Notes: generated by a model from the sequence alone, not told the origin. Positions 25,947 through 34,443 are shown, counted from the first letter of the stretch. The stretch: DNA of 64,000 bases from Amycolatopsis iheyensis (GCF_024703995.1 NZ_JAMXQV010000042.1:1-64000); one strand, 5' to 3'. Made by a program: numbers and translations.

Positions 25947-26857
25947 GAGGCCTTCAGCGCTTTCTCCAGCTGGGCACGGGTCATCTTCGACCGGCCCTTC
26001 ACACCCTGCTCGCGAGCCAGCTTGTCCAGGTCGGCCTTCGACAACTCACCGAGGTCCGGCTTCTTCTTGCCGCCGCCGCCCTTGCGGTTCTTCACGCTGC
26101 GCGAGAGGGCCTCGAACAGGTCGACGACGTCGGCCGACGGCTCCGGCTCCTCTTCGTGCGCGATCTCCTTGCCCGCCTTCTTGGCCTTGATCAGCTCCTC
26201 GACGCGGCCGGAGTACTCGTCGCGGTAGTCCTCGGGCTTCCAGGGCGCCGTCATCTCGTCGACGAGCGAGAGCGCCATGTCGAGCTCCTTCGGCCGCGGC
26301 TTCGGCAGGTCGGGCAGCCCGCCCATGACGTCCTTCGGCTTCCGCAGGTCGGCGACGAAGTGCAGGGTGTTGAGCACCATGACGTCCTCGCCGGCGCGGA
26401 CCGCGCAGAGGTACTCCTTGCCGCGCAGCACGAACTTGGCGACCCCGGCCTTCTCGCTGCGATCCATCGCCTTGAGCAGCAGGCCGTACGCCTTGGCGAA
26501 GTCCTCCTTGGCCGGCTTGAGCCAGTAGGTGCGGTCGAAGAACCACGGGTCGATCTCGTCGAGCTCCACGAACTGCTCGATGTCGATCCGCCGCGAGCGC
26601 TCGGGCGCGATCTCGTCGAGCTCGTCCGGCTCGACGAGCACGTGGTCGCCGCCGCCGAGGTCGTAGCCCTTGACGATCTCGTCCTGGGTGACCTCGTCGC
26701 CGGTCCGCTCGTTGACCCGCCGGTTGCGGATCCGGTCGGACGTCCCGCGTTCGAACTGGTGGAAGTGGATCGTGTGGTCCGCCACCGCGGGGTACAGCTC
26801 CACGGGAACGGTCACCAGCCCCAGGCTCAATGCCCCGCTCCACACCGGTCTGGCCAT
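25943..26857 (-). CDS. ku: Ku DNA end-binding protein
   Basis: The product has 304 residues. It starts MARPVWSGALSLGLVTVPVEL, as bacterial Ku does, with the bridge region LEFHQ-like IHFHQFERGTSDRIRNRRV and core LVEPDELDEIAPERSRRIDIEQFV. Ku homodimers thread onto DNA ends and recruit LigD. The C-terminal tail is Lys-rich (KNRKGGGGKKKPDL) and ends with a SAP/Rho-N-like motif, LSKADLDKLAREQ then GRSKMTRAQLEKAL. The ATG at 26857 has GAGGAGG six bases upstream; an in-frame extension to 27109 is Arg/Pro-rich and rejected. A SigB-type promoter lies 22 bases upstream. It heads the operon ku - ligase remnant - ligD polymerase. Confidence 0.93.
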   Translation of the reverse strand: MARPVWSGALSLGLVTVPVELYPAVADHTIHFHQFERGTSDRIRNRRVNERTGDEVTQDEIVKGYDLGGGDHVLVEPDELDEIAPERSRRIDIEQFVELDEIDPWFFDRTYWLKPAKEDFAKAYGLLLKAMDRSEKAGVAKFVLRGKEYLCAVRAGEDVMVLNTLHFVADLRKPKDVMGGLPDLPKPRPKELDMALSLVDEMTAPWKPEDYRDEYSGRVEELIKAKKAGKEIAHEEEPEPSADVVDLFEALSRSVKNRKGGGGKKKPDLGELSKADLDKLAREQGVKGRSKMTRAQLEKALKAS

Positions 26858-26879
26858 GTCGACCTCCTCACCGGCAGCG

Positions 26880-26905
26880 TTACCCGCGGCGGGGACGCGT
26901 GAAAC
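26880..26905 (-). promoter_or_regulatory. SigB-type promoter of ku
   Basis: On the minus strand GTTT (26902-26905), 16 bases, GGGTAA (26880-26885). The rest of the gap 26906-27202 holds no gene or clear structure that I can see. Confidence 0.65.
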
Positions 26906-27202
26906 GACGGGAACCCGCCCAGGCGACCCGGACCGGCGACGGCCGGGAGGCTCGCTCGGAGTGCGGCGAGGGCCGTCGACCGGTGGAGGCGCCAGGCCGG
27001 CTGACCCTCCCGGGCGCTCGAACCGACGGAGGCCGCCCGCCCAACGGCGGTCGGGTGATCCGGCCGGTCGTGGCCGCGGTGCCGTGCGCGAGCCGATGCG
27101 GCCGCCCACCCCGCCTCCGAACCGGCGGGAGCCCGCCGGACCGGTGCGGGCGGTCCAGGCGGGCTCTGTGCCGAAGGCGGCTCCCAGCCGCCTTCTCGGG
27201 CC

Positions 27203-27403
27203 TCAGGCGACTTCGCTGCTCCGTCCCTTACCCGTGCGGTGCAGGCCGAGCATCGCCAGCAGCTCGGCGCAGTCGTCGGCGTCCTTGGCCCGCCCCGCGA
27301 CCGCCAGTGCGGCCCTCCGGCGCGTCTGTTCCTGCTCGGGCGTGTCCCCACCCTCGAGGAGGAGGTCCGCCACCGGCCTCAGGTCGTTCCGCTTGTCTCG
27401 CAT
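27203..27403 (-). CDS. Small conserved-looking hypothetical protein
   Basis: The product has 66 residues and is charged and helical: MRDKRNDLRPVADLLLEGGD, then QTRRRAALAVAGRAKDADDC and a short Leu-rich end. I do not recognise a family. Support comes from a good ribosome-binding site (GGGGAG, five bases before the ATG) and a SigB-type promoter upstream (27445-27468). Confidence 0.6.
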   Translation of the reverse strand: MRDKRNDLRPVADLLLEGGDTPEQEQTRRRAALAVAGRAKDADDCAELLAMLGLHRTGKGRSSEVA

Positions 27404-27444
27404 GTTCGCTCCCCTGAATCCCCGGTTCGCTCTTCGCCGGGCGG

Positions 27445-27468
27445 TTACCCCGGATCACCCCGCGAAAC
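27445..27468 (-). promoter_or_regulatory. SigB-type promoter of the 27403 gene
   Basis: On the minus strand GTTT (27465-27468), 14 bases, GGGTAA (27445-27450). Confidence 0.55.
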
Positions 27469-27588
27469 ACAAGAGGCGCCGGCCGCCCCGGCGGAGACCG
27501 TCAGTCGTTAGGCCGAACGAGTGAAAACCGCGGGACCACGGGTCCGAACCCGCAAGGATGTGAGACCCACGTCACACCAGGAGGCCGG

Positions 27589-27798
27589 ATGGGCACCCAG
27601 ATCCGCATCAGCCGCGAGGACGGTTCGCTGCCCTGCGAAGTCTGCGGATTCCCGACGATGCACGTCGCCCAGGTCGTCGCCGACGACGGGAAGGTGCTCG
27701 GCCGGACCCTGGTCTGCACGACGTGCCAGCGCACCAGGCACCGCCCCGAGCAGGCCGTCGAACCGGAGGCGCCACCGGACGAGGTCCCGGCCGGCTAG
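27589..27798 (+). CDS. Small zinc-ribbon-like protein
   Basis: The product has 69 residues. Two Cys pairs (LPCEVCG at about 15-18 and LVCTTCQ at about 43-46) with His25 between suggest a structural zinc site. The tail is Pro/Glu-rich. AGGAGG lies four bases before the ATG. No function assigned. Its TAG stop shares the CTAG palindrome (27795-27798) with the convergent GAF-ANTAR gene. Confidence 0.65.
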   Translation: MGTQIRISREDGSLPCEVCGFPTMHVAQVVADDGKVLGRTLVCTTCQRTRHRPEQAVEPEAPPDEVPAG

Positions 27799-28526
27799 GG
27801 CGCCGTCGTCGCGACCGCCGCCACGAACTCCGCCGCGACCTCGTGGAGCTTGCGGTTGCCGTCCTGCGAACGTTTGACCAGCCGCTGGAACGCCTCTTCG
27901 GCGGTGATCCGGTGCGCCGCCATCAGGATCCCCTTGGCCTGGTCGATCACCGCACGCGTCTCCAGCGCGCGGTTGAGCTGGTCGATCAGCTCACGCGCCG
28001 CGAAGTACCGGCGGGCGCTGCGCAGGCCGAACACGACCGTCGCGGTGTACAGCTCGAGGATCTTCGTGCCCAGCTCGCTGAAGCCGTGCTCGCCGAAGCC
28101 GAACAGGTTCACCGCGCCGGCCATGTCGCCGTCCACGGTCAGCGGCGCGGCGAGGAAGCTCGCCACGCCCAGCTGCTCGGCCGAAGACACGAACTGCGGC
28201 CACACGTCGCCCACCGCCCCGACGCCGACCCGCACCGGTTGCCCGGTCTCCGCGGCGCGCAGGCACGGGCCGTCGCCGATCCGGTACTGCTCGCGGTCGA
28301 AGTTCACCGCGCGCTGGTCGGTGCTGGCCACCGTTTCGGGGACCCCTTCGCGCACCAGGGTGATGCTCGCCATGTCGGCCCCCGGCACGACCTGCACCAC
28401 GTGATCGCACACCGCCTGCAGCATCTGGCCGAGGTCCAGTTCGGTGTCCAGCATCGCGGTCAGCGACTCCATCGCCACCGTGACTTCGTCCAACCGCGCG
28501 GTGAGCTGCTCATCGCCGCCCGTCAT
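27795..28526 (-). CDS. GAF-ANTAR regulatory protein
   Basis: The product has 243 residues. A GAF sensor domain (about 25-165; GDGPCLRAAETGQPVRVG and ASFLAAPLTVDGDMAGAVNLF) is followed by an ANTAR RNA-binding domain (about 175-230; RAVIDQAKGILMAAHRITAEEAFQRL). ANTAR proteins act as antiterminators by binding paired hexaloop hairpins in nascent RNA; GAF probably senses a small ligand or stress. A second GAF-ANTAR gene lies at 37.9 kb. The 28527-28824 region upstream contains no gene and no GGGTA element. Confidence 0.88.
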   Translation of the reverse strand: MTGGDEQLTARLDEVTVAMESLTAMLDTELDLGQMLQAVCDHVVQVVPGADMASITLVREGVPETVASTDQRAVNFDREQYRIGDGPCLRAAETGQPVRVGVGAVGDVWPQFVSSAEQLGVASFLAAPLTVDGDMAGAVNLFGFGEHGFSELGTKILELYTATVVFGLRSARRYFAARELIDQLNRALETRAVIDQAKGILMAAHRITAEEAFQRLVKRSQDGNRKLHEVAAEFVAAVATTAP

Positions 28527-28824
28527 CCTTGGTGACGCCCCTTTTCTCGATTCTCAAGGGCGCTCTAGACCAGGGAGGACCCGGGCGCGCGCCACTAGTG
28601 GGCCGCTAGCGCTTTAACGGGTCCAGCGCGAGATTACTGCATCCCGATCAGCACGGGCACAAGCGGTCACCGCCCCGGCGTGCCGCGCGTCCGTTCGGAG
28701 CAACGTCGGTTGCGGGCGGTTCACCCGTGGTTAGGCTCGGGTGACGGTTCAGCCCAGCAGCCGCCCTCGAACCCCCACGAGGCGCGGCGCCCCCGGCCCC
28801 GCGTCAGTACGGCGGTGAGCCGGC

Positions 28825-29190
28825 ATGACCATTCCCCTGGCGAGACACCCGGCCCTGCGGCTGCGCACGACGTGGCCCGCCCCGCACGCGGTGCACATCG
28901 CCGCGCGCGGCGACCTCGACAGCGCGACGGCGGCCGACCTGGCCCGCCTGGTTTCGGACCGCCTGCGGGCGGCGCCGGAGCGCCTGGCCCTCGATCTGTC
29001 CGAAGTGGACTTCCTGGGGGTGGCGGGTGTGCAGGTCCTGCTCCACGCGGCCCTGCAGGCCGACCACGGCGGCACCGACCTGGTGGTGGTCGCCGGGACG
29101 AACCCGATGCTCCGCCGCGCCCTGGCGGTGACGGGCGCCGACCGGCGGCTGACCCTTCGCGAGCACTCGGCCGAACCCGCGCCCGCCTGA
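28825..29190 (+). CDS. STAS-domain anti-anti-sigma factor-like protein
   Basis: The product has 121 residues and one STAS domain: HIAARGDLDSATAADLARLV, then LALDLSEVDFLGVAGVQVLL. The usual phosphorylatable Ser in the D-x-x-x-S-x-G motif is replaced here (FLGVAG has no Ser), so it may not be regulated by RsbW-type phosphorylation. ATG 28825 follows GGTGAGCC. Probable partner-switch component near the anti-sigma/sigma pair at 34.4 kb. Confidence 0.75.
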   Translation: MTIPLARHPALRLRTTWPAPHAVHIAARGDLDSATAADLARLVSDRLRAAPERLALDLSEVDFLGVAGVQVLLHAALQADHGGTDLVVVAGTNPMLRRALAVTGADRRLTLREHSAEPAPA

Positions 29191-29213
29191 CCCCATGTAG
29201 TGCGGCGGGCCGG

Positions 29214-30944
29214 TCAGCGGGACGAGCCGGCCGCTCCGGCGTGCTCGTCCCGGGCTCGCGCCCGCTTCGAGCGGACGTGCCGCTCCTCCCCCATCCGCGC
29301 CACCGCCTCCGGGTGGTGCAGCTCGAACGCCGGCCGCTCGGAGCGGATCCGCGGCAGGTCGAGGAAGTTGTGCCGCGGCGGCGGGCACGTCGTCGCCCAC
29401 TCCAGCGAGTTGCCGTAGCCCCACGGGTCGTCGACCAGGACCTGCTCGCCGTAGCGGTAGCTCTTCACCACGTTCCAGATGAACGGCAGCGTCGACGCGC
29501 CCAGGATGAACGCGCCGATCGTCGAGATGGTGTTGAGCGTCGTGAAGCCGTCGGAGGTCAGGTAGTCGGCGTACCGGCGCGGCATGCCTTCGTCGCCGAG
29601 CCAGTGCTGGACGAGGAACGTCGTGTGGAAGCCGAGGAACGTGGTCCAGAAGTGCCACTTGCCGAGGCGCTCGTCGAGCATCCGGCCGGTCATCTTCGGG
29701 AACCAGAAGTAGATCCCGGCGAACGTCGCGAAGACGATCGTGCCGAACAGGACGTAGTGGAAGTGCGCGACGACGAAGTAGGAGTCGGTCACGTGGAAGT
29801 CCAGCGGCGGTGACGCCAGGATGACGCCGGTGAGGCCGCCGAACAGGAACGTCACCATGAACCCGAGCGACCACAGCATCGGCGTCTCGAAGCTCAGGTG
29901 CCCCTTCCACATCGTGCCGATCCAGTTGAAGAACTTGATCCCGGTCGGCACCGCGATGAGGAACGTCATGATCGAGAAGAACGGCAGCAGCACCGCGCCG
30001 GTGGCGTACATGTGGTGGGCCCACACCGCCGCCGACAGCGCGGTGATCGCGATCGTCGCCATCACCATCAGCCGGTAGCCGTAGAGCGGTTTCCGGCTGA
30101 ACACCGGGATGATCTCGGTGACGATCCCGAAGTACGGCAGCGCCACGATGTAGACCTCGGGGTGCCCGAAGAACCAGAACAGGTGCTGGAACATGATCGC
30201 CCCGCCGTTTTCGGGGTCGAACACGTGCGCGCCGAGGCGGCGGTCGGCCTCCAGCCCGAACAGCGCCGCGGTGAGGATCGGGAAGGCCAGCAGGATCAGG
30301 ATCGAGGTGAACAGGATGTTCCAGGTGAACAGCGGCAGCCGCCACATGGTCATCCCGGGCGCGCGCAGGGTCACGATCGTGGTGACCATGTTGACCCCGC
30401 CGAGGATGGTGCCGAGCCCGGACACGATCAGGCCCATGATCCACAGGTCACCGCCGATGCCCGGCGAGTGGATGGCGTTCGACAGCGGTGTGTAGGCCGT
30501 CCACCCGAAGTCCGGCGCGCCGCCCGGGGTGAGGAACGAGCTGATCACGATCAGCCCGCCGAACAGATACAGCCAGTAGGCGAACCCGTTGAGCCGCGGG
30601 AACGCGACGTCCGGCGCGCCGATCTGCAGCGGCAGGATGTAGTTGGCGAAACCGAACAGGTTCGGGGTGGCGTAGAGCAGCAGCATGATCGTGCCGTGCA
30701 TGGTGAACAGCTGGTTGTACTGCTCGGGTGAGAGGAACTGCAGGCCCGGCCGCGCCAGCTCGCCGCGCATCAGCAACGCCATCGCGCCACCCGCCATGAA
30801 GAAGGCGAACGACGTCGTCAGGTACAGGAGTCCGATCTGCTTCGGGTCGGTGGTCCGCAGCAGGCGCAGCAGCGTTCCGCCCTTCGGCCCGCGCCGCGCG
30901 ACGGCGAGCGGAACCGCCTGCAGGCTGGGCTTCACGTCGGTCAT
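29214..30944 (-). CDS. ctaD: Cytochrome c oxidase subunit I (orphan ctaD)
   Basis: The product has 576 residues and twelve membrane helices. Haem and Cu-B ligand segments are visible: TMHGTIMLLLYATPN (haem a), WFFGHPEVYIVALP (Cu-B His and cross-linked Tyr), VWAHHMYATG (Cu-B His pair) and SYFVVAHFHYVLFG (haem a and a3). GIKFFNWIGTMWKG carries the K-channel lysine. No other oxidase subunit gene is nearby, so it probably replaces the main CtaD under some condition, using subunits encoded elsewhere. I prefer the ATG at 30944 (AGGAG six bases upstream) to the in-frame TTG at 30950. Confidence 0.92.
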   Translation of the reverse strand: MTDVKPSLQAVPLAVARRGPKGGTLLRLLRTTDPKQIGLLYLTTSFAFFMAGGAMALLMRGELARPGLQFLSPEQYNQLFTMHGTIMLLLYATPNLFGFANYILPLQIGAPDVAFPRLNGFAYWLYLFGGLIVISSFLTPGGAPDFGWTAYTPLSNAIHSPGIGGDLWIMGLIVSGLGTILGGVNMVTTIVTLRAPGMTMWRLPLFTWNILFTSILILLAFPILTAALFGLEADRRLGAHVFDPENGGAIMFQHLFWFFGHPEVYIVALPYFGIVTEIIPVFSRKPLYGYRLMVMATIAITALSAAVWAHHMYATGAVLLPFFSIMTFLIAVPTGIKFFNWIGTMWKGHLSFETPMLWSLGFMVTFLFGGLTGVILASPPLDFHVTDSYFVVAHFHYVLFGTIVFATFAGIYFWFPKMTGRMLDERLGKWHFWTTFLGFHTTFLVQHWLGDEGMPRRYADYLTSDGFTTLNTISTIGAFILGASTLPFIWNVVKSYRYGEQVLVDDPWGYGNSLEWATTCPPPRHNFLDLPRIRSERPAFELHHPEAVARMGEERHVRSKRARARDEHAGAAGSSR

Positions 30945-31027
30945 CCGCAACTCCTGTCGCCGGACTGTCCCGTAACCCGCGTACTACTCCTGATGCTCGC
31001 GCTCCGCGTTCCCCTGAACGGGTGGAA

Positions 31028-31990
31028 CTAGGCCCGCAGGGCCGGGAGCAGCTCCTTTTCGGCGAAGTCGAGGAAGCCGTCCTGCTGGTCGCCGCCGATC
31101 TGGACCAGGGCGACGTCGGTGAAACCGGCCTGTTCGAACTCGCGGATGCCCGCGACGATCGGCTCGACGTCCGGGCCGCACGGGATCGAGCCGGCGACGT
31201 CGTCTTCGCGGACGAACTGCGTGGCCCCGGCGAACCCGGCCGGCCCGGGCAGCTCGGCGTTGACCTTCCAGCCGCCGGCGAACCAGCGGAACTGCTCGTG
31301 GGCGCGCTTGACGGCCGCGTCGCGGTCGGCTCCCCAGGACACCGGCATCTGCCCGATCTTGCGGCTCGGCGGCCCGAGCTTCGTCGCGTCCCACTCGCTC
31401 GACAGCTCCGCCTTCGGCTCGACCGCGATCATCGCGTCGGCGACCGGGGCGAACCGCTTGACCGACTGCGAACCGGACACCGCGACCCCGATCGGCGTCC
31501 GCCGCTCCGGCAGGTCCCACAGCTTCGCGGAGTCGACGCGGAAGTGCTTGCCCTCGTAGTCGAAGTAGCCGCCGTCGAACAGCCCGCCGATGATCTGGAG
31601 CGCCTCGGCGAGCATGTCGTGCCGGACGTTGGCCGGCGGCCAGCCGCGGCCGACGACGTGCTCGTTGAGGTTCTCCCCCGCGCCGAGGCCGAGGGTGAAC
31701 CGGCCGCCCGAGAGCGCCTGGACCGTCGCCGCCTTCTGGGCCACGACCGCCGGGTGGTAGCGCATCGTCGGGCAGGTCACGTAGGTCATCAGCTCGACAC
31801 GCTCGGTGCGCTGGGTGACCGCGCCCAGCACGCTCCAGGCGTAGGGCGCGTGCCCCTGCTCGGCGAGCCACGGCGAGTAGTGGTCGCTCATCACCTCGAA
31901 GTCGAAGCCGGCCTGCTCCGCCCCGGTGGCGAAGCGGACCAGCTCGTTCGGCCCGGCCTGCTCGGTCATCAGCGTGTAGCCGATCCTCAT
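31028..31990 (-). CDS. F420-dependent LLM-class oxidoreductase (G6PDH-like family)
   Basis: The product has 320 residues and is a luciferase-like TIM barrel. MRIGYTLMTEQAGPNELVRF, SDHYSPWLAEQGHAPYAWSV and GRFTLGLGAGENLNEHVVG are typical of the F420-dependent family related to glucose-6-phosphate dehydrogenase Fgd. Substrate not identifiable. ATG 31990 has GAAAGGAG six bases upstream. It is divergent from the aconitase gene; the two SigB-type promoters overlap face to face in the 59-base gap. Confidence 0.85.
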   Translation of the reverse strand: MRIGYTLMTEQAGPNELVRFATGAEQAGFDFEVMSDHYSPWLAEQGHAPYAWSVLGAVTQRTERVELMTYVTCPTMRYHPAVVAQKAATVQALSGGRFTLGLGAGENLNEHVVGRGWPPANVRHDMLAEALQIIGGLFDGGYFDYEGKHFRVDSAKLWDLPERRTPIGVAVSGSQSVKRFAPVADAMIAVEPKAELSSEWDATKLGPPSRKIGQMPVSWGADRDAAVKRAHEQFRWFAGGWKVNAELPGPAGFAGATQFVREDDVAGSIPCGPDVEPIVAGIREFEQAGFTDVALVQIGGDQQDGFLDFAEKELLPALRA

Positions 31991-32015
31991 CGGCGGCTCC
32001 TTTCGATCACGCCCC

Positions 32016-32042
32016 GCATACCCGCTCCCGGCGTGGGTAACC
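32016..32042. promoter_or_regulatory. Overlapping divergent SigB-type promoters
   Basis: Minus strand, for the LLM oxidoreductase: GGTT (32039-32042), 15 bases, GGGTAT (32018-32023). Plus strand, for aconitase: GCAT (32016-32019), 15 bases, GGGTAA (32035-32040). The -35 of each overlaps the -10 of the other. Confidence 0.6.
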
Positions 32043-32049
32043 GGCTCGC

Positions 32050-33999
32050 ATGGGCGAATCCCGGACGCTGGCGCGCAAGCTGATCGACGACCACCTGGTG
32101 GACGGAGAGCCGGTGGCCGGCCGCGAGATCGGCCTGCGGGTCGACCAGACACTCACCCAGGACGCCACCGGCACCCTGGTCATGCAGGAGCTCGAAGCAC
32201 TCGACCCGGACCGGGCGAAGACCGAGGTGAGCGTCCAGTACGTCGACCACAACCTGCTGCAGGCGGACGAGAAGAACGCCGAGGACCACGCCTTCCTGCG
32301 CTCGGCCTGCCGCCGCTACGGGATCTGGTTCTCCAAGGCCGGCAACGGCGTCTCGCACCCGACCCACATGCAGCGGTTCGGCAAGCCCGGCCGGACCCTG
32401 GCCGGCTCGGACTCCCACACCTGCGCCGGCGGTTCGCTGGGCATGCTGGCCATCGGCGTCGGCGGCCTGGAGGTCGCGCTCGCGATCGCCGGCGAGCCGC
32501 TCTACCTGCGGATGCCGGAGATCTGGGGCGTCCGGCTGACCGGTGCGCTGCCGGACTGGGTGTCGGCCAAGGACGTCGTGCTGGAGATGCTGCGCCGCCA
32601 CGGCGTGCGCGGCGGTGTCGGGCGGATCGTCGAGTACCACGGGCCGGGCCTGGCCGGGCTCACCGCGATGGACCGGCACGTCATCGCGAACATGGGCGCC
32701 GAGCTCGGCGCCACCGCGACGGTGTTCCCCGCCGACGACGCCGTCCGCGCGTTCCTGCGGGCCGAAGACCGCGAGGACGACTTCACCGAGCTGCACGCCG
32801 ACGAGGGCGCGGCCTACGACGTCGAGGACGAGATCGACCTCGGTTCACTCGAGCCGCTGGTCGCGAAGCCGTCTTCGCCCGGCAACGTCGTCACGGTCCG
32901 CGAAGCCGCCGGCACCCCGGTCGACCAGGTGGTGCTGGGCTCTTCGGCGAACCCGGGCTTCCGCGACTTCGCCGTCGCCGCCGCGATCGTGAAGGGCCGC
33001 CAGAGCGCCGGCTCGGTCAGCTTCGACGTCAACCCGTCGTCCCGGCAGATCCTCGTCGACCTGACCCGCGCCGGGCACGTCACCGACCTGGTCACCGCGG
33101 GCGCGCGGATCCACCAGACCGGCTGCCTCGGCTGCATCGGGATGGGTCAGGCGCCCGCGCCCGGGCAGACGTCGCTGCGCACCTTCCCCCGCAACTTCCC
33201 CGGCCGCTCGGGCACCACCGACGACGCGGTGTGGCTGTGCTCGCCGGAGACCGCGGCGGCGTCGGCGCTCACCGGCGTGCTGACCGACCCCCGCGAGTTC
33301 GCCGCCGAGCACGACCTCGCGCACCCCGACCTGGCCCCGCCCGAGCACTCCGCGGTCAACACCGGGATGCTCGAGGGGCCACTGCCCGCCGGCGAGGCCG
33401 CGGAGGTCGAGCTGGTCAAGGGGCCGAACATCTCCGGGCTCCCCGAGTTCGAACCGCTCCCCGACCGCCTCGAAGCACCGGTGCTGCTGGTCGTCGGCGA
33501 CGACGTCTCGACCGACGAGATCTCCCCCGCCGGCGCCCGCGCGCTGCCGTTCCGGTCGAACATCCCGAAGCTCGCGGAGTTCACCTTCACCCGGATCGAC
33601 GAGGACTACCCGGCACGCGCCGCCGAGACCGGCGCGCACTTCGTAGTCGGCGGCTCGAACTACGGGCAGGGCTCGTCCCGGGAGCACGCCGCCATCACCA
33701 CCCGGCACCTGGGGATGCGCGCGGTGCTGGCGCTGTCGTTCGCGCGGATCCACTGGCAGAACCTGGCGAACTTCGGCGTCCTGCCGCTCGAGTTCGCCGA
33801 GGAGGCCGACCGGGAGCGGATCTCGGCCGGCGACACGCTGGTCCTGGACGGGCTGCGCGACGCGCTCGGCGGGGGTGAGCTGACCGTCCGGAACACCACC
33901 CGGGACGAGGAGTACCGGGTGACTCATCGGCTCTCGGAGCGGCAGGTGGAGGCGGTGCTCGCCGGGGGCCGGATTCCGCTGCTCGCCACCCGGAAGTGA
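32050..33999 (+). CDS. acn: Aconitate hydratase
   Basis: The product has 649 residues, the short aconitase form. [4Fe-4S] ligands are in AGSDSHTCAGG (first Cys) and HQTGCLGCIGMGQ (second and third). The swivel domain carries VGGSNYGQGSSREHAA, the substrate-phosphate/carboxylate loop. It isomerises citrate and isocitrate. ATG 32050 begins only nine bases after a GGGTAA -10 element and has no ribosome-binding site, suggesting a leaderless mRNA. As a stress-type paralogue it could differ from the housekeeping AcnA of about 900 residues. Confidence 0.88.
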   Translation: MGESRTLARKLIDDHLVDGEPVAGREIGLRVDQTLTQDATGTLVMQELEALDPDRAKTEVSVQYVDHNLLQADEKNAEDHAFLRSACRRYGIWFSKAGNGVSHPTHMQRFGKPGRTLAGSDSHTCAGGSLGMLAIGVGGLEVALAIAGEPLYLRMPEIWGVRLTGALPDWVSAKDVVLEMLRRHGVRGGVGRIVEYHGPGLAGLTAMDRHVIANMGAELGATATVFPADDAVRAFLRAEDREDDFTELHADEGAAYDVEDEIDLGSLEPLVAKPSSPGNVVTVREAAGTPVDQVVLGSSANPGFRDFAVAAAIVKGRQSAGSVSFDVNPSSRQILVDLTRAGHVTDLVTAGARIHQTGCLGCIGMGQAPAPGQTSLRTFPRNFPGRSGTTDDAVWLCSPETAAASALTGVLTDPREFAAEHDLAHPDLAPPEHSAVNTGMLEGPLPAGEAAEVELVKGPNISGLPEFEPLPDRLEAPVLLVVGDDVSTDEISPAGARALPFRSNIPKLAEFTFTRIDEDYPARAAETGAHFVVGGSNYGQGSSREHAAITTRHLGMRAVLALSFARIHWQNLANFGVLPLEFAEEADRERISAGDTLVLDGLRDALGGGELTVRNTTRDEEYRVTHRLSERQVEAVLAGGRIPLLATRK

Positions 34000-34000
34000 G

Positions 34001-34025
34001 GTTTACCCGGTGATCCACCGGGTAC
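34001..34025 (+). promoter_or_regulatory. SigB-type promoter of the 34052 gene
   Basis: GTTT (34001-34004), 15 bases, GGGTAC (34020-34025): a full match to the GNNT-N14-16-GGGTA(C/T) consensus. Confidence 0.7.
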
Positions 34026-34051
34026 TCGGCGCACGAGAGAAGGGAGCGGGC

Positions 34052-34381
34052 ATGCCCCAGTCGTGGAGCACCAAGCGCGAACGCCAGTACGAGCACGTCA
34101 AGGACTCGGCCGAGGACCGCGGCGCGAGCACCAAGCGCGCCAAGGAGATCGCCGCTCGGACGGTGAACAAGAACCGTGCGCAGTCCGGTGAGTCGCGGGA
34201 GGCGAGCAAGACCTCGCTCAACGACAAGTCCCCGCAGCAGCGCGGTGGTGAGCGGTCCGGCAACCGGAAGGGTCCCGGCGGCCCCACCAAGGACCAGCTC
34301 TACAACGAGGCCAAGAAGCGGAACATCGACGGCCGCTCGACGATGACCAAGAAGGAACTCGAACGGGCGCTGGGCCGGTGA
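34052..34381 (+). CDS. Small basic protein with C-terminal SAP/Rho-N-like motif
   Basis: The product has 109 residues, very rich in Lys, Arg and Ser: PQSWSTKRERQYEHVKDSAE, then ASTKRAKEIAARTVNKNRAQ. The C-terminus has TKDQLYNEAKKRN, then GRSTMTKKELERAL, almost the same as the end of the Ku protein at 26 kb. Proteins of this type are often labelled plasmid stabilisation protein, without proof. AGAAGGGAG precedes the ATG, and a textbook SigB-type promoter lies upstream. A DNA- or nucleoid-binding stress role is likely. The anti-sigma gene begins 62 bases after its stop. Confidence 0.75.
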   Translation: MPQSWSTKRERQYEHVKDSAEDRGASTKRAKEIAARTVNKNRAQSGESREASKTSLNDKSPQQRGGERSGNRKGPGGPTKDQLYNEAKKRNIDGRSTMTKKELERALGR

Positions 34382-34407
34382 CGAAGCCCGAAATACCCGA
34401 ACAGAAA

Positions 34408-34433
34408 GTGTCAGCGTTCCCCCGGATGGGTAA
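34408..34433 (+). promoter_or_regulatory. SigB-type promoter of the anti-sigma/sigma operon
   Basis: GTGT (34408-34411), 16 bases, GGGTAA (34428-34433). The ATG of the anti-sigma gene is 10 bases further, so the transcript could be leaderless. It suggests autoregulation of the sigma factor. Confidence 0.6.
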
Positions 34434-34443
34434 TACCTCTCGC

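Noticed and set aside
26858..27109. 84-residue N-terminal extension of Ku
   Set aside because: Arg/Pro-rich, no homology to Ku, and it would read across the proposed promoter.
26906..27202. A hidden gene or RNA in the gap upstream of ku
   Set aside because: No ORF with plausible codon use on either strand, no conserved-looking hairpin, and no tRNA-like cloverleaf was seen.
28738..28760. SigB-type promoter for the STAS gene at 28825
   Set aside because: The -10 would be GGGTGA, which breaks the invariant GGGTA core.
34378..34443. GTG start of the anti-sigma gene at 34378
   Set aside because: It would place the promoter element inside the coding region; residues before 34444 are not part of the HATPase fold.
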